A stretch of 64,000 nucleotides of DNA from Cryobacterium sp. (GTDB taxonomy: Bacteria > Actinomycetota > Actinomycetes > Actinomycetales > Microbacteriaceae), in the NCBI GenBank assembly GCA_019638935.1, contig JAHBSW010000001.1, forward strand, positions 52,648-116,647, written 5' to 3'. A model generated the notes under the pieces. That model made no database searches, was not told the DNA's origin, and saw nothing but the letters and a program-made list of their open reading frames with translations. Below are positions 7,438 through 16,255 of this stretch, piece by piece; within the stretch, counting starts at the first letter, position 1, and every line of letters starts with the position of its first letter. The position numbers were made by a program, and so were the translations under genes.

Positions 7438-8683
7438 GGCGGCGCCCGCCGGCTGGACTCGCTTCGGCCCCTCTCTCGACGCCATTGAAGCGGCACGAGA
7501 GGTGGTCGAGTCTGTCATCAAGGTGACGCCGATGGAGAGCTCGCGTGTGCTCTCGGAGCAGCTCGGCTCGCCCGTGCACCTCAAGCTCGAGTCACTGCAG
7601 CGAACGGGTTCGTACAAGATCCGCGGAGCCTTCCACCGCATCTCGCGCCTCACCTCCGAGGAGCGCGCTCGCGGCGTCGTCGCGGCGTCCGCGGGCAACC
7701 ACGCCCAGGGTGTCGCTCTTGCCGCGCGGGAGCTGGGGATCGAGGCGACGATCTTCATGCCCGTCGCCGTCGCGCTGCCGAAACTGCAGGCGACCAAGGA
7801 CTACGGAGCCTCGGTGGTGTTGCGTGGCCACACGATCGAAGATCCACTGCGCGCAGCGGCCGAGTATGCCGAGCAGACGGGTGCGATCTTCATTCCCCCG
7901 TTCGATCATGAGGACATCATCACGGGGCAGGCGACGCTCGGCCTCGAGATCCTCGACCAGGTTCCGGATGTCGATACCGTGCTTGTGCCGATCGGCGGCG
8001 GTGGCCTGATCGGGGGCGTCGCGAGCGCGGTGAAGCAGGTCGCGGAGAGGCAGGGACGCAGCATCCGGGTTATCGGGGTGCAGTCGGCGAACGCCGCGTC
8101 GGCGGTCGCCTCGCTCGAAGCGGGTCAGCCGGTGACGATTCGCAGCACCCCGACGATCGCCGACGGGATCGCTGTCGCCCGCACCGGTGATCTGAACTTC
8201 GCCCTCATCAAGGAGCTTGTCGACGACATCGTCACCGTCACCGACGACGAGACGTCGAGTGCCATGATCTTTCTGCTCGAGCGCGCGAAGGTCGTCGTCG
8301 AACCCGCCGGTGCCGTCGCGGTGGCGGCGATTCTCACCGGCAAGGTCGCCAACACCGGCACGACCGTGGCGATACTCTCCGGCGGAAACATCGACCCCCT
8401 CGTCATGGAGCGCGTCATCGCCCAGGGGCTCGCCGCATCCGACCGCTTCTTGAAGCTGCGCATCAAGCTGCCCGATCGGCCGGGTCAGCTCGCACGCATC
8501 TCGGCACTCATCTCCGAGGTCAATGCGAACGTCATCGAGGTGCTCCACACCCGCCACGGCAAGGGCGCGCTGCTCAACGACGTCGAACTCGAGGTGAGCC
8601 TGGAGACCAGAGGCCCCGATCACGTTCAGCGTGTGCTGGAACGTCTCCGCGAAGCGGAGTACGACCCCCGCATCGACTTCTAA
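7430..8683 (+). CDS. ilvA: Threonine ammonia-lyase (threonine dehydratase) with C-terminal ACT domain
   Basis: This is a 417-residue PLP enzyme deaminating L-threonine to 2-oxobutanoate, the first step toward isoleucine. The PLP-binding lysine is Lys63 in SYKIRGA, and the phosphate-binding glycine loop GGGGLIGG follows near residue 187. An ACT regulatory domain covers about 340-417 (LRIKLPDRPGQLARIS). Length and the single ACT module match the short TdcB/IlvA-type enzymes found in actinobacteria, so catabolic versus biosynthetic control cannot be separated. The start GTG overlaps the end of the transporter gene by 8 bp. Confidence 0.93.
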   Translation: MTEAAPAGWTRFGPSLDAIEAAREVVESVIKVTPMESSRVLSEQLGSPVHLKLESLQRTGSYKIRGAFHRISRLTSEERARGVVAASAGNHAQGVALAARELGIEATIFMPVAVALPKLQATKDYGASVVLRGHTIEDPLRAAAEYAEQTGAIFIPPFDHEDIITGQATLGLEILDQVPDVDTVLVPIGGGGLIGGVASAVKQVAERQGRSIRVIGVQSANAASAVASLEAGQPVTIRSTPTIADGIAVARTGDLNFALIKELVDDIVTVTDDETSSAMIFLLERAKVVVEPAGAVAVAAILTGKVANTGTTVAILSGGNIDPLVMERVIAQGLAASDRFLKLRIKLPDRPGQLARISALISEVNANVIEVLHTRHGKGALLNDVELEVSLETRGPDHVQRVLERLREAEYDPRIDF

Positions 8684-8695
8684 CGGCGTGCCCGC

Positions 8696-9178
8696 CTAGC
8701 TGAACGTCACGACCTTGAGGATCTCGACCGTGATCTCCTTGCCGTTGGGTGCCGTGTAGCTCACGGTCTCGCCCTGGGAGTGACCGATGATCGCCGAGCC
8801 GAGCGGGCTCGCCTCGCTGTAGACGTTGAGGTCGGCGTCGCCGGCGATCTCGCGGCTGCCCACGAGGAACTCCTGCAGCTCACCAGCGATACGGGCGGTA
8901 ACCCGCATACCCGGTTCGACGACACCGTCGTCGGCCGGGTTGCCCACGCTGGCGGTGCGGAGCAGTGCGGTGAGCTGGCGAATGCGCGCCTCGATCTTGC
9001 CCTGCTCCTCCTTGGCAGCGTGGTAGCCGCCGTTCTCCTTGAGGTCTCCCTCGTCGCGCGCCGCTTCGATGCGCTTCGCAATGTCGTCGCGACCCTGGCC
9101 GCTCAAGTGTTCGAGTTCTGCGGTGAGGCGATCGTGCGCCTCTTGGGTCAGCCAGGTGACGGTCTTGTCGTCAGCCAT
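8696..9178 (-). CDS. greA: Transcription elongation factor GreA
   Basis: This is a 160-residue Gre factor. The N-terminal coiled-coil (residues ~10-80) carries the conserved acidic tip GDLKENGGYHAAKEEQ, which inserts into the RNA polymerase secondary channel to stimulate cleavage of backtracked RNA. The C-terminal globular domain carries SPLGSAIIGH and GETVSYTAP. An AGGAG precedes the ATG. It is convergent with ilvA (12-nt gap). Confidence 0.95.
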   Translation of the reverse strand: MADDKTVTWLTQEAHDRLTAELEHLSGQGRDDIAKRIEAARDEGDLKENGGYHAAKEEQGKIEARIRQLTALLRTASVGNPADDGVVEPGMRVTARIAGELQEFLVGSREIAGDADLNVYSEASPLGSAIIGHSQGETVSYTAPNGKEITVEILKVVTFS

Positions 9179-9230
9179 TGTGCTCTCCTTGTTTTTCGGG
9201 ATCCATCCCGCGGGTGGAATTGAACCTAAG

Positions 9231-9258
9231 AAAAGAGACCGGCCACCCGACCGGTCTC
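9231..9258 (-). terminator. Rho-independent terminator after the DUF4307 gene
   Basis: The perfect 8-bp stem GAGACCGG/CCGGTCTC with an 8-nt loop is followed on the minus strand by a T-rich run (TCTTTTCTT). It separates the DUF4307 gene from greA. Confidence 0.75.
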
Positions 9259-9277
9259 AAGAACGAATCAAACAAGT

Positions 9278-9715
9278 TTACGTCAGCCAGCAGCGGTAGA
9301 TCAACCCGCTGACGCCCAATTCGCTGGTGCGCACGGTCTCGGTGATCAGCCGGGAATGGAGCTCGGATGCCGGCAGCTCGATGACTTTCCAGCCCACCGT
9401 GGCCTTGCGCTCGTTGAGCACCTGAACGGCGCAGCTGACCTCGTTCCCGGGGTCTGTCGTGACCCTGAACATGACATCGGCGGAGTGTGCGTCGTTGATG
9501 CGGTGGCCCGCATCCGTGTAGCTGAGCGACGCCCAAGCGCCGCCGAGCCCCGCCCAGACGAGCCACGCGAGCACGACGAGCCCGCCGACGATCCCGCCCG
9601 TCCACAGGATGGCCCTGTCTCGACGCGCACGGTTCGGCGTGCGGCCGTAGCGCGCGTCGAGCGTCGCGTCGGCCCGCGCGTCGCTGATCCGTGCGCTACC
9701 GGCAGGGTCCGTCAC
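9278..9715 (-). CDS. DUF4307 domain-containing membrane protein
   Basis: This 145-residue protein has one transmembrane helix (about residues 38-60, LWTGGIVGGLVVLAWLVWAG) after a cytoplasmic N-terminus containing LDARYGRTP. An extracytoplasmic domain with DVMFRVTTDPG and SCAVQVLNERKATVGWKVIELP follows. This arrangement is DUF4307, an actinobacterial family without known function, usually encoded next to mca as here. The gene is divergent from mca. A strong terminator follows it. Confidence 0.85.
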   Translation of the reverse strand: MTDPAGSARISDARADATLDARYGRTPNRARRDRAILWTGGIVGGLVVLAWLVWAGLGGAWASLSYTDAGHRINDAHSADVMFRVTTDPGNEVSCAVQVLNERKATVGWKVIELPASELHSRLITETVRTSELGVSGLIYRCWLT

Positions 9716-9809
9716 CGTTCTCCCATCGCGAATCGGGTTTGTGACTCTAGGCTACTGGGCGGGGATATGTGCGAAGCCCGCCCCGGCATCCAGTGATGAG
9801 GTGAAATGC

Positions 9810-10778
9810 GTGAGTGAAACCCGCCCGGCAATCGACGCACGGTCAGTCGGCGCTGCAGCAGCTGGAGTCTCGGCTCGTCGGCTGCTCTCGGTGCACGCTC
9901 ATCCCGACGACGAGTCGAGCAAGGGCGCGGCGACTCTTGCGCACTACCTCGCTGACGGCGCCGAGGTGCTCGTGGTCAGCTGCACGGGCGGCGAGCAGGG
10001 CGATCTGCTCAACGAGGGTCTCGCCGACACTGCGCCGAGCGAGGCCGCGATGGCGGGTCGTGACATCGGCGGGCTGCGCCGAATCGAGATGCAGCGTGCG
10101 CGAGACGTGGTCGGCTACGAGCACCGCTGGTTGGGGTACGCAGATTCGGGGATGCCCGATGACGGCGTCCCCCTGCCGCCCAACTGTTTCGCGCTGATCC
10201 CTCTCGAGATCTCCGCCGAGCCGCTGGTTCGGATCATTCGGGAGTTCAAACCCCAGGTCGTCGTCACCTACGACGAGAACGGGGGCTACCCGCATCCTGA
10301 CCACATCCGAACCCACGAGCTGACCATGTTCGCCCTCGAGGCAGCGGCCGAGGCGACGCGCTACCCGGATGCCGGCGAGCCGTGGCAGGTGAGCAAGGTC
10401 TACTACGACCGCGTGTTCAACGCGCCACGGGTGATGGCGAACCTCGAGCTCGTCCGTGCCGAGCAGCCCGACCACCCCATGCTCGAAGAGCTCGAGAACT
10501 ATGCGGCGTGGGTCGCGGAGCGACCCGACCGCGCGACGACCCACATCGAGTGCGGCGACTATTTCGAGCGTCGCGACGAAGCACTCAAGTCGCACGCCAG
10601 CCAGGTCGCCCCCGACAGCAGCTTCTTCTTCTGGCCCAACGAGATTCAGCGTCGGGCGTGGCCCTGGGAAGACTTCGAACTGGCTCGCAGCACGGTGCAG
10701 AGCGAACTACCCGAGAACGACCTCTTCGCGGGAATAGACTTCGAAGTCGGCAGCAACTCAGGAGCAGCGAATGAATAG
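9810..10778 (+). CDS. mca: Mycothiol S-conjugate amidase
   Basis: This is a ~322-residue zinc amidase that cleaves mycothiol S-conjugates to a mercapturic acid and GlcN-Ins, detoxifying electrophiles. The LmbE/MshB-family metal motif HAHPDDE lies at residues 29-35, and YPHPDHIRTHE carries the later metal-binding His. Context separates Mca from MshB: DUF4307 upstream and a small membrane protein downstream are the usual mca neighbours. GTG 9810 was chosen because GATGAGG lies 8 nt upstream; a longer ATG at 9741 has no such site. A TAGGCT -10 candidate at 9748-9753 would give a ~50-nt leader. It implies a mycothiol-making actinobacterium. Confidence 0.9.
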   Translation: MSETRPAIDARSVGAAAAGVSARRLLSVHAHPDDESSKGAATLAHYLADGAEVLVVSCTGGEQGDLLNEGLADTAPSEAAMAGRDIGGLRRIEMQRARDVVGYEHRWLGYADSGMPDDGVPLPPNCFALIPLEISAEPLVRIIREFKPQVVVTYDENGGYPHPDHIRTHELTMFALEAAAEATRYPDAGEPWQVSKVYYDRVFNAPRVMANLELVRAEQPDHPMLEELENYAAWVAERPDRATTHIECGDYFERRDEALKSHASQVAPDSSFFFWPNEIQRRAWPWEDFELARSTVQSELPENDLFAGIDFEVGSNSGAANE

Positions 10779-11016
10779 CTTTCTCGTCCACCTCGTCGTC
10801 GCGGCGGAGGACGTCGAGTTCGACCCCAACGACGTCACCCCGACCTGGCTCGGGTTTCTCATCACGTTCCTGATCGCCGTAGCGGCAGTCGCGCTCATGT
10901 GGGACATGGTGCGACGCATCCGTCGCACCCGCTACCGCGGTGAGGTGCGCGAGGAGCTCGAGGCCGAGGCGCGCGCTGCCGCTGCCGACGACGCTGTGGA
11001 CGAATCCGAGTCCTGA
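10771..11016 (+). CDS. Small single-span membrane protein downstream of mca
   Basis: This 81-residue protein has one hydrophobic helix (about 27-46, WLGFLITFLIAVAAVALMW) and a basic then acidic, Ala/Glu-rich cytoplasmic tail. It overlaps mca by 8 bp, so it is translationally coupled. Small proteins of this shape follow mca in related actinobacteria but have no assigned role. No catalytic motif is visible. Confidence 0.75.
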   Translation: MNSFLVHLVVAAEDVEFDPNDVTPTWLGFLITFLIAVAAVALMWDMVRRIRRTRYRGEVREELEAEARAAAADDAVDESES

Positions 11017-11048
11017 GCGCCCTCAGGCAGGGGTTCCGCGGGGCGCTC
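11015..11048. terminator. Bidirectional terminator hairpin between the mca operon and trhA
   Basis: An 8-bp perfect GC stem, GAGCGCCC (11015-11022) and GGGCGCTC (11041-11048), lies exactly between two convergent stop codons. It has no clear U-run, so termination efficiency is uncertain. Confidence 0.55.
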
Positions 11049-11759
11049 CTAGGGCAGGGGCGGGTTGATCGCGACGAGGAAGATCGCGGTCCAGTGGCAG
11101 AGAAACGCCAGGAGTGTGAACGTGTGGAATATCTCGTGGAAGCCGAACCTGCCGGGGAACGGGTTCGGTCGTTTCATGCCGTAGACGATCGCGCCGAGTG
11201 TGTAGAAGACGCCGCCGATGATGATGAGCGTCATCATCACCCAGTTGGCGTCGAAGAAGTCGACGATGAACATGACGGCCGCCCAGCCGAGCAGAACGTA
11301 GAGGGGAACGTAGAGCCAGCGTGGGGCTCCGATCCAGAACACGCGGAAGCCGATTCCCAGCAGCGCACCGCCCCAGACGAGAGCGAGCAGCAGGATCGCC
11401 TTGTCCTGCGGCAGCGAGAGCACGGTGATCGGCGTGTATGAGCCGGCGATGAGCAGGAAGATGTTGGCGTGGTCGATGCGCTTGAGCAGCTTTCTCGTCT
11501 TCTCGCCCCAGTTGAAGCGGTGGTAGAGCGCTGACATGCCGAACAGCAGCAGCGACGTCAGCATGAACACCGCGCTCGAGAGCTTGGCGACGAGCCCGTC
11601 GGCGAACACGAGAAGGATCACGCCCAAAGCGATCGCCACGGGAAAAGTCCCCGCGTGAATCCAGCCGCGCCACGTCGGCTTCTTCTCCTCGATGACGGCG
11701 TCGTGCTCCTGCTCGAGCGCGTCGTCGAGAAGCGGAATGTTGGCTACGTCATCGGACAC
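11049..11759 (-). CDS. trhA: PAQR-family membrane homeostasis protein TrhA (hemolysin III family)
   Basis: This 236-residue protein has seven hydrophobic segments. The family's conserved His/Asp pattern shows as SALYHRFNW, KRIDHANIFLLIAGSYTP and the C-terminal FHEIFHTFTLLAFLCHW. TrhA proteins are membrane-fluidity or homeostasis factors; 'hemolysin III' is a historical name and does not imply a toxin. GTG start with a leaderless TAAAGT 6 nt upstream. Confidence 0.92.
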   Translation of the reverse strand: MSDDVANIPLLDDALEQEHDAVIEEKKPTWRGWIHAGTFPVAIALGVILLVFADGLVAKLSSAVFMLTSLLLFGMSALYHRFNWGEKTRKLLKRIDHANIFLLIAGSYTPITVLSLPQDKAILLLALVWGGALLGIGFRVFWIGAPRWLYVPLYVLLGWAAVMFIVDFFDANWVMMTLIIIGGVFYTLGAIVYGMKRPNPFPGRFGFHEIFHTFTLLAFLCHWTAIFLVAINPPLP

Positions 11760-11765
11760 ACCGCC

Positions 11766-11771
11766 ACTTTA
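11766..11771 (-). promoter_or_regulatory. Leaderless -10 element (TAAAGT) for trhA
   Basis: TAAAGT on the minus strand, GGCGGT spacer, then GTG. It lies ~95 nt from the opposing uppS promoter in the divergent gap. Confidence 0.5.
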
Positions 11772-11862
11772 TGGCACGCAGAATAACGCTCGCCTGTGAG
11801 AACGGGCGGCAAGAACGTGCCCCTGAACGATGCGACTGCACACATCGCCGAGCGCGGTGGGC

Positions 11863-11868
11863 TAGCGT
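11863..11868 (+). promoter_or_regulatory. Leaderless -10 element (TAGCGT) for the prenyltransferase gene
   Basis: TAGCGT, a 6-nt spacer, then GTG at 11875. Confidence 0.55.
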
Positions 11869-11874
11869 TGCCCT

Positions 11875-12660
11875 GTGCGAGGCGGAGATCGGTCCTGGGG
11901 TCTTGGATTCCTCTACGGGCTCTATCAGCGCAGGCTGAGGCGTGAACTGGCGGGTGCGGTGCGGCCCCGCCACGTGGCGATCATCCTCGATGGCAATCGG
12001 CGCTGGGCGAAGCAGCGCGCGCTCGAAACCGCGGGCCATGGACACCGCGCGGGTGCAGCGAAGTTCCGCGAGTTCCTCGACTGGTGCGATGAACGCGACA
12101 TCGAGGTGGCCACGCTCTACCTGCTGTCGACCGACAATCTTCGCGGACGCGAGCCCGACGAGCTCCATGACCTCTTCGAGATCATCGCCACTCTCGCCGA
12201 CGACCTCTCGCACTACCGTGACTGGCGTGTGAAGCACGTGGGTGACGCGGCGGGCCTTCCCCCTGAACTCATCTCGGCGCTCACGGCCGCCGAAGCCCGC
12301 ACCGCGGGAAAGACCGGACTGCATGTCAACCTCGCCGTCGGCTACGGCGGCAGGCGGGAGATCGCGGATGCGATGCGCAGCATCGTGCGCAAGCACTCCG
12401 ACGAGGGTGGCACCCTCGACGCTCTCGCCGAGATCCTCACGCCCGACCTCATCGGGGAGCACCTGTACACGGGTGGTCAACCCGATCCCGACCTCGTGAT
12501 CCGCACCTCGGGCGAGCAGCGGCTCAGCGACTTCATGCTCTGGCAGAGCGCGCACAGCGAGTTCTACTTCGTCGAGGCACTCGGCCCCGACTTTCGCGAG
12601 ATCGACTTCCTCCGCGCCCTTCGCGACTTCGCCACACGTCAGCGTCGCTTCGGCAAGTAA
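11875..12660 (+). CDS. uppS: cis-Prenyltransferase (isoprenyl/undecaprenyl diphosphate synthase family)
   Basis: This 261-residue enzyme condenses isopentenyl diphosphate units in cis to give polyprenyl diphosphates used as cell-wall lipid carriers. The catalytic Asp39 lies in the signature VAIILDGNRRWAK. Later family blocks are YLLSTDNLRGR, NLAVGYGGRREI, and PDLVIRTSGEQRLSDFMLWQ followed by EFYFVE. Chain-length specificity (C15, C50 or C55) cannot be read from sequence, so the symbol is nominal. It starts at GTG directly after a leaderless promoter. Confidence 0.9.
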   Translation: MRGGDRSWGLGFLYGLYQRRLRRELAGAVRPRHVAIILDGNRRWAKQRALETAGHGHRAGAAKFREFLDWCDERDIEVATLYLLSTDNLRGREPDELHDLFEIIATLADDLSHYRDWRVKHVGDAAGLPPELISALTAAEARTAGKTGLHVNLAVGYGGRREIADAMRSIVRKHSDEGGTLDALAEILTPDLIGEHLYTGGQPDPDLVIRTSGEQRLSDFMLWQSAHSEFYFVEALGPDFREIDFLRALRDFATRQRRFGK

Positions 12661-12709
12661 CATTCTTCACGGTGCGATTCCTGCGCCGACGAGATGGATG
12701 GGAGGCTCC

Positions 12710-13837
12710 GTGTCGACGATCGACGAGTTCGCCGCCCAGTTCGGCGAGGAGACGGGCTTTCTCGATTTCGCGCGCATCGGTCCGATCGGTTCAGCGGTCA
12801 TCGAAGAGGAACTCGCGCAGAACAATCTTCGCCATCGCGCGCGGTACGGGTCACTGGGTTCGGTCAGTGACATAGACGCGCGGCTGCGCGAGGCGGTCGC
12901 GATCGCCACAGGGTTCCGCGACGATCAGATCGCGTTCCAGCCGAGCACGACGGCGGGACTCATGCACGCCTTCTTCGGCTTGAGCGGCGGTCTCCTGCTG
13001 TCCCCGGTCGAGTTTCCGAGCGTGCGCTTCGCGGCGGTTCGGGCGGCCGAGGCACGCGGGGTGCTCGTGCCGAGCTGGATCGACTACCTCGAGGGCGGTC
13101 TCGAGACACCGGGGGTGATCACCCCGGGCACCCTGCGCCCGCGACTCACCCCCGCGATCAACGCGGTCGCGGTGAGTCTCGTCGACTATCGCACGGGGCA
13201 TCTCGCCGACCTCGAGGGCATTCGTCAGGTCATCGGAGATCGCCTGCTCATCGTCGATGCGGCGCAGGGCTTCGGGGTGGTTCCCGCCTCCTACGAGGTC
13301 GCCGATGTCGTCGCCTCGGGTGGCCAGAAGTGGGCACGAGCCGGGTGGGGCACCGGATTTCTCGCGCTCAGCGATCGTGCGGTCCAGCAGTTGCGGCCTG
13401 TGCTGTCGGGGCTTCTTCCCGGCACCGAACCGTGGCCGCCCGGGCCGGTGCCGGCGCCTCCCCAGGAGGCGGCGGCGTTCCAGACCACGCTGCCCAACCC
13501 CGTCGCCCAGGCTCGACTGACTGCCGCCCTTCGCGCCATTCTCGATGTGGGGGTCGAGGCGATTCACGACCGCGTGCTGGAGCGCACCGACCGCATCATC
13601 GAGCTGGCCGATCAGTTCGGCATCGAGGTCGTGTCCCCGCGCGACCGGCGCGAGCGGGGTGGCATCGTCGTCATCGATCCGGGCGTCGATCGGATCACGA
13701 AGATGAGCGCCGCCCTGCACAATCACGGTGTGTCCGTCACCGTGCGAGACGATCATGTGCGGCTGAGCGCACATGTGAGCACCTCCGACGAGACGCTGGA
13801 CGCGCTTCGCGCGGCGTTCGTCGAGTTCTCGAACTAG
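12710..13837 (+). CDS. Class V aminotransferase family PLP enzyme
   Basis: This ~375-residue fold-type I PLP enzyme resembles the kynureninase/isopenicillin-epimerase-like branch. A PLP-phosphate region (FQPSTTAGLMHAF) comes first, then the cofactor Asp/Gln block LLIVDAAQGFGVVP. The Schiff-base lysine is in ASGGQKWARAGWGTGF, and a small C-terminal domain follows. The substrate is unknown. Start: GTG 12710 has GGAGG 4 nt upstream; ATG 12698, in frame, is a possible alternative with a weaker site. Confidence 0.82.
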   Translation: MSTIDEFAAQFGEETGFLDFARIGPIGSAVIEEELAQNNLRHRARYGSLGSVSDIDARLREAVAIATGFRDDQIAFQPSTTAGLMHAFFGLSGGLLLSPVEFPSVRFAAVRAAEARGVLVPSWIDYLEGGLETPGVITPGTLRPRLTPAINAVAVSLVDYRTGHLADLEGIRQVIGDRLLIVDAAQGFGVVPASYEVADVVASGGQKWARAGWGTGFLALSDRAVQQLRPVLSGLLPGTEPWPPGPVPAPPQEAAAFQTTLPNPVAQARLTAALRAILDVGVEAIHDRVLERTDRIIELADQFGIEVVSPRDRRERGGIVVIDPGVDRITKMSAALHNHGVSVTVRDDHVRLSAHVSTSDETLDALRAAFVEFSN

Positions 13838-14044
13838 GGCGCTCGACTGGCACACGGCAGCACAATCACGAACATGGCAACGCTGTGACAGGGGGCGTGT
13901 CGCTCACGCTCACCCGGGCATCCCGTCGTAGCGTCAGACACATCAGGTAAGTCGCCTGATCGAAGCGGCCACATAAGTTCGCTATCGACACGACGTGGCC
14001 CTTGTGAGTGACCGAGCGGATTGCGCTCGGAGACGGAGTCACGG

Positions 14045-15433
14045 TTGGCCGCGAGCAGCACACCCCGCCCGAAGACCACTCGAGAGAAGGTCGCGGGGGT
14101 GAGATCAGGGCAGTCGGAATCGATTGCGAGGGAGAAGCGCCAGAGGCTCCGCACCTACGTGCTCGACACCTCGGTGCTGCTCTCCGACCCGAACGCGATT
14201 CACCGCTTCGCGGAGCACTCGGTCGTCATCCCCGTCGTCGTCATCACCGAGCTCGAGGCGAAGCGTCACGATCCCGAGATCGGCTACTTCGCACGCCAAG
14301 CGCTGCGCAACCTCGACGATCTGCGCGTCGCGCACGAACGACTCGACTTTCCCATCGCGATCGGCGACGGCGGTTCCTTGCGCGTGGAGCTCAACCACAC
14401 GAGCACCGCGGTGCTGCCGTCGGGGCTCAACCTCGGTGACAATGATTCCCGCATTCTCGCCGTCGCGCTCAATCTCTCGAACGACGGCCTCGACGTCACG
14501 GTCGTCTCGAAAGATCTGCCGCTTCGGGTCAAGGCGGCATCGGTGGGGCTGCTCGCCGAGGAGTACCGCGCGGAGCTCGCGATCGACTCTGGCTGGTCGG
14601 GTGTCGCCGAACTCGACCTCGGGTCCGATCTCATGGCGAAGCTCTATGACGACGAGGAGCTCGCCACCGCATTGGTCGACGGGATGCCGATCAACACCGG
14701 GCTCGTCATCCACTCCGACCGCGGCTCGGCGCTCGGTCGTGTCTCAGGCCCCGGTGAGCTCAGGCTCGTCCGCGGTGATCGAGACGTCTTCGGCCTGCAC
14801 GGACGATCCGCCGAACAGCGGCTCGCGATCGACATGCTGCTCGACCCCGACCTCGGCATCGTCTCCCTGGGCGGTCGCGCAGGAACAGGAAAGTCGGCAC
14901 TCGCGCTGTGCGCCGCCCTCGAGGCCGTGCTCGAGCGCCAGCAGCATCGCAAGATCATGGTCTTCCGTCCCCTCTACGCGGTCGGCGGCCAGGAGCTCGG
15001 CTATCTGCCGGGCGACGCCTCGGAGAAGATGAACCCGTGGGCTCAGGCCGTCTTCGACACGCTCGGCTCGGTCGTCTCGCAGAACGTGCTCGAGGAGGTG
15101 CTGGAGCGGGGAATGCTCGAGGTACTGCCGCTCACGCACATCCGCGGTCGTTCGCTTCACGACGCCTTCGTCATCGTCGACGAGGCGCAGTCGCTCGAGC
15201 GCAACGTTCTGCTCACAGTGCTGAGCCGCATCGGCCAGAACTCACGCGTGGTGCTCACGCACGATGTCGCCCAGCGCGACAACCTGCGGGTCGGTCGGCA
15301 CGACGGTGTGGCATCGGTGATCGAGACGCTCAAGGGGCACTCGCTGTTCGGTCACATCACCCTCACGAGATCCGAGCGAAGCGAGATCGCCGCGCTCGTG
15401 ACGCGCCTTCTGGAGTCGAACGAACTCGCCTAG
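14045..15433 (+). CDS. PhoH family protein with N-terminal PIN domain
   Basis: This ~462-residue two-domain protein has an N-terminal PIN nuclease fold ([16 protein letters not shown], then [24 protein letters not shown] and [13 protein letters not shown]). The C-terminal PhoH ATPase/helicase domain carries Walker [10 protein letters not shown] and Walker [15 protein letters not shown]-PhoH (PhoH2) proteins are sequence-specific RNA helicase/RNases. Catalytic Asp residues of the PIN half are present. The start is taken at TTG 14045, preceded by GGAG at 14035-14038; GTG 14099 is an alternative. The ~200-nt gap upstream holds a weak ATCAGG/CCTGAT inverted repeat (13942-13960) and no gene. Confidence 0.9.
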   Translation: MAASSTPRPKTTREKVAGVRSGQSESIAREKRQRLRTYVLDTSVLLSDPNAIHRFAEHSVVIPVVVITELEAKRHDPEIGYFARQALRNLDDLRVAHERLDFPIAIGDGGSLRVELNHTSTAVLPSGLNLGDNDSRILAVALNLSNDGLDVTVVSKDLPLRVKAASVGLLAEEYRAELAIDSGWSGVAELDLGSDLMAKLYDDEELATALVDGMPINTGLVIHSDRGSALGRVSGPGELRLVRGDRDVFGLHGRSAEQRLAIDMLLDPDLGIVSLGGRAGTGKSALALCAALEAVLERQQHRKIMVFRPLYAVGGQELGYLPGDASEKMNPWAQAVFDTLGSVVSQNVLEEVLERGMLEVLPLTHIRGRSLHDAFVIVDEAQSLERNVLLTVLSRIGQNSRVVLTHDVAQRDNLRVGRHDGVASVIETLKGHSLFGHITLTRSERSEIAALVTRLLESNELA

Positions 15434-15466
15434 CCGGTCATGGCGCCCATCGGCCGCCGGACCGAT

Positions 15467-15472
15467 TAGGGT
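15467..15472 (+). promoter_or_regulatory. Leaderless -10 element (TAGGGT)
   Basis: TAGGGT, CGAACA, then GTG at 15479, giving an independent start for the gene after phoH. Confidence 0.55.
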
Positions 15473-15478
15473 CGAACA

Positions 15479-16249
15479 GTGGATCAGTTGGCTCTCGTGC
15501 TCGTTGTCGTGCTGGCGATCCTGTTTCTGTGGGGACTGTTGGCACCGCGCAGCCAGTGGCGTCTGCTCGTCAGTTGGACCTATCGCGAGCCCCATACGGA
15601 TGCTCCGAGCGGCTGGGCATTCTCGCTTCACCGCGTGATCGCCGCCGTTGGTGTCGCGGGGCTTCTCGCGGGCGGGGGCATCGCCTGGCAGCGCTATCTC
15701 GACGCGCTGCCCGAACCACCCCCACCGCCGAACCCCATCGAACAGATGTGGGGGGATGCGAACACGGTGATCGTCAACCGCGTCATCAGCCCGACCACGA
15801 GCCTGCCCCCGGGGCTCCTGCGTGTCGATCCGTCGGCCTACCACGCCATGGATGGGCAGCGTCGCCAGCCCACCTACCTGTTCGATCTCGCCGCCCTCGA
15901 GCTTCCTGCCGGTGAGACAGCGGGGGGTCTCGTCGGTGTGCAGCCTTCGCCGGGTCTCACGGCCATGGATCTGGCCCGCGTCGTCGTGCTCGCGACCGCG
16001 GACGCGCAGTGCGTCCCGCGTGAAGTCTTCCTCCAGGAGGGACCGAGCTCGGTGCGCGTGGCCGTCTACTACGGTCGCCCCGACCTGCCCGATGGCACGC
16101 CCGACCCCGAGGGTCTTGATGCGTGCGCACCGGGAAGCAGCGGAGCACGCTCGGTGCTCATCCCCCTGCAGCTTGCAAGCCCCCTGGGCGAGCGACTCGT
16201 CACCACTCTCGACGGCGTTCCGCTTCGGCGGGCGCCGATCATCAACTGA
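15479..16249 (+). CDS. Two-helix membrane protein of unknown function
   Basis: This 256-residue protein is not a family I recognise. There is an N-terminal hydrophobic helix (residues ~4-20, LALVLVVVLAILFLWGLL) and a second near 52-68 (VIAAVGVAGLLAGGGIAW). A proline-rich linker (LPEPPPPPNP) leads to an extracytoplasmic domain of ~170 residues with two cysteines (AQCVPREVF and DACAPGSS) that could form a disulfide. It is convergent with fumC (6-nt gap) and has its own leaderless promoter. Confidence 0.75.
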   Translation: MDQLALVLVVVLAILFLWGLLAPRSQWRLLVSWTYREPHTDAPSGWAFSLHRVIAAVGVAGLLAGGGIAWQRYLDALPEPPPPPNPIEQMWGDANTVIVNRVISPTTSLPPGLLRVDPSAYHAMDGQRRQPTYLFDLAALELPAGETAGGLVGVQPSPGLTAMDLARVVVLATADAQCVPREVFLQEGPSSVRVAVYYGRPDLPDGTPDPEGLDACAPGSSGARSVLIPLQLASPLGERLVTTLDGVPLRRAPIIN

Positions 16250-16255
16250 GCGTGG

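Noticed and set aside
11049-11759. Hemolysin III homologue as a virulence toxin
   Set aside because: The PAQR/TrhA family is a membrane homeostasis family found broadly in harmless bacteria. Nothing here supports a cytolytic role.
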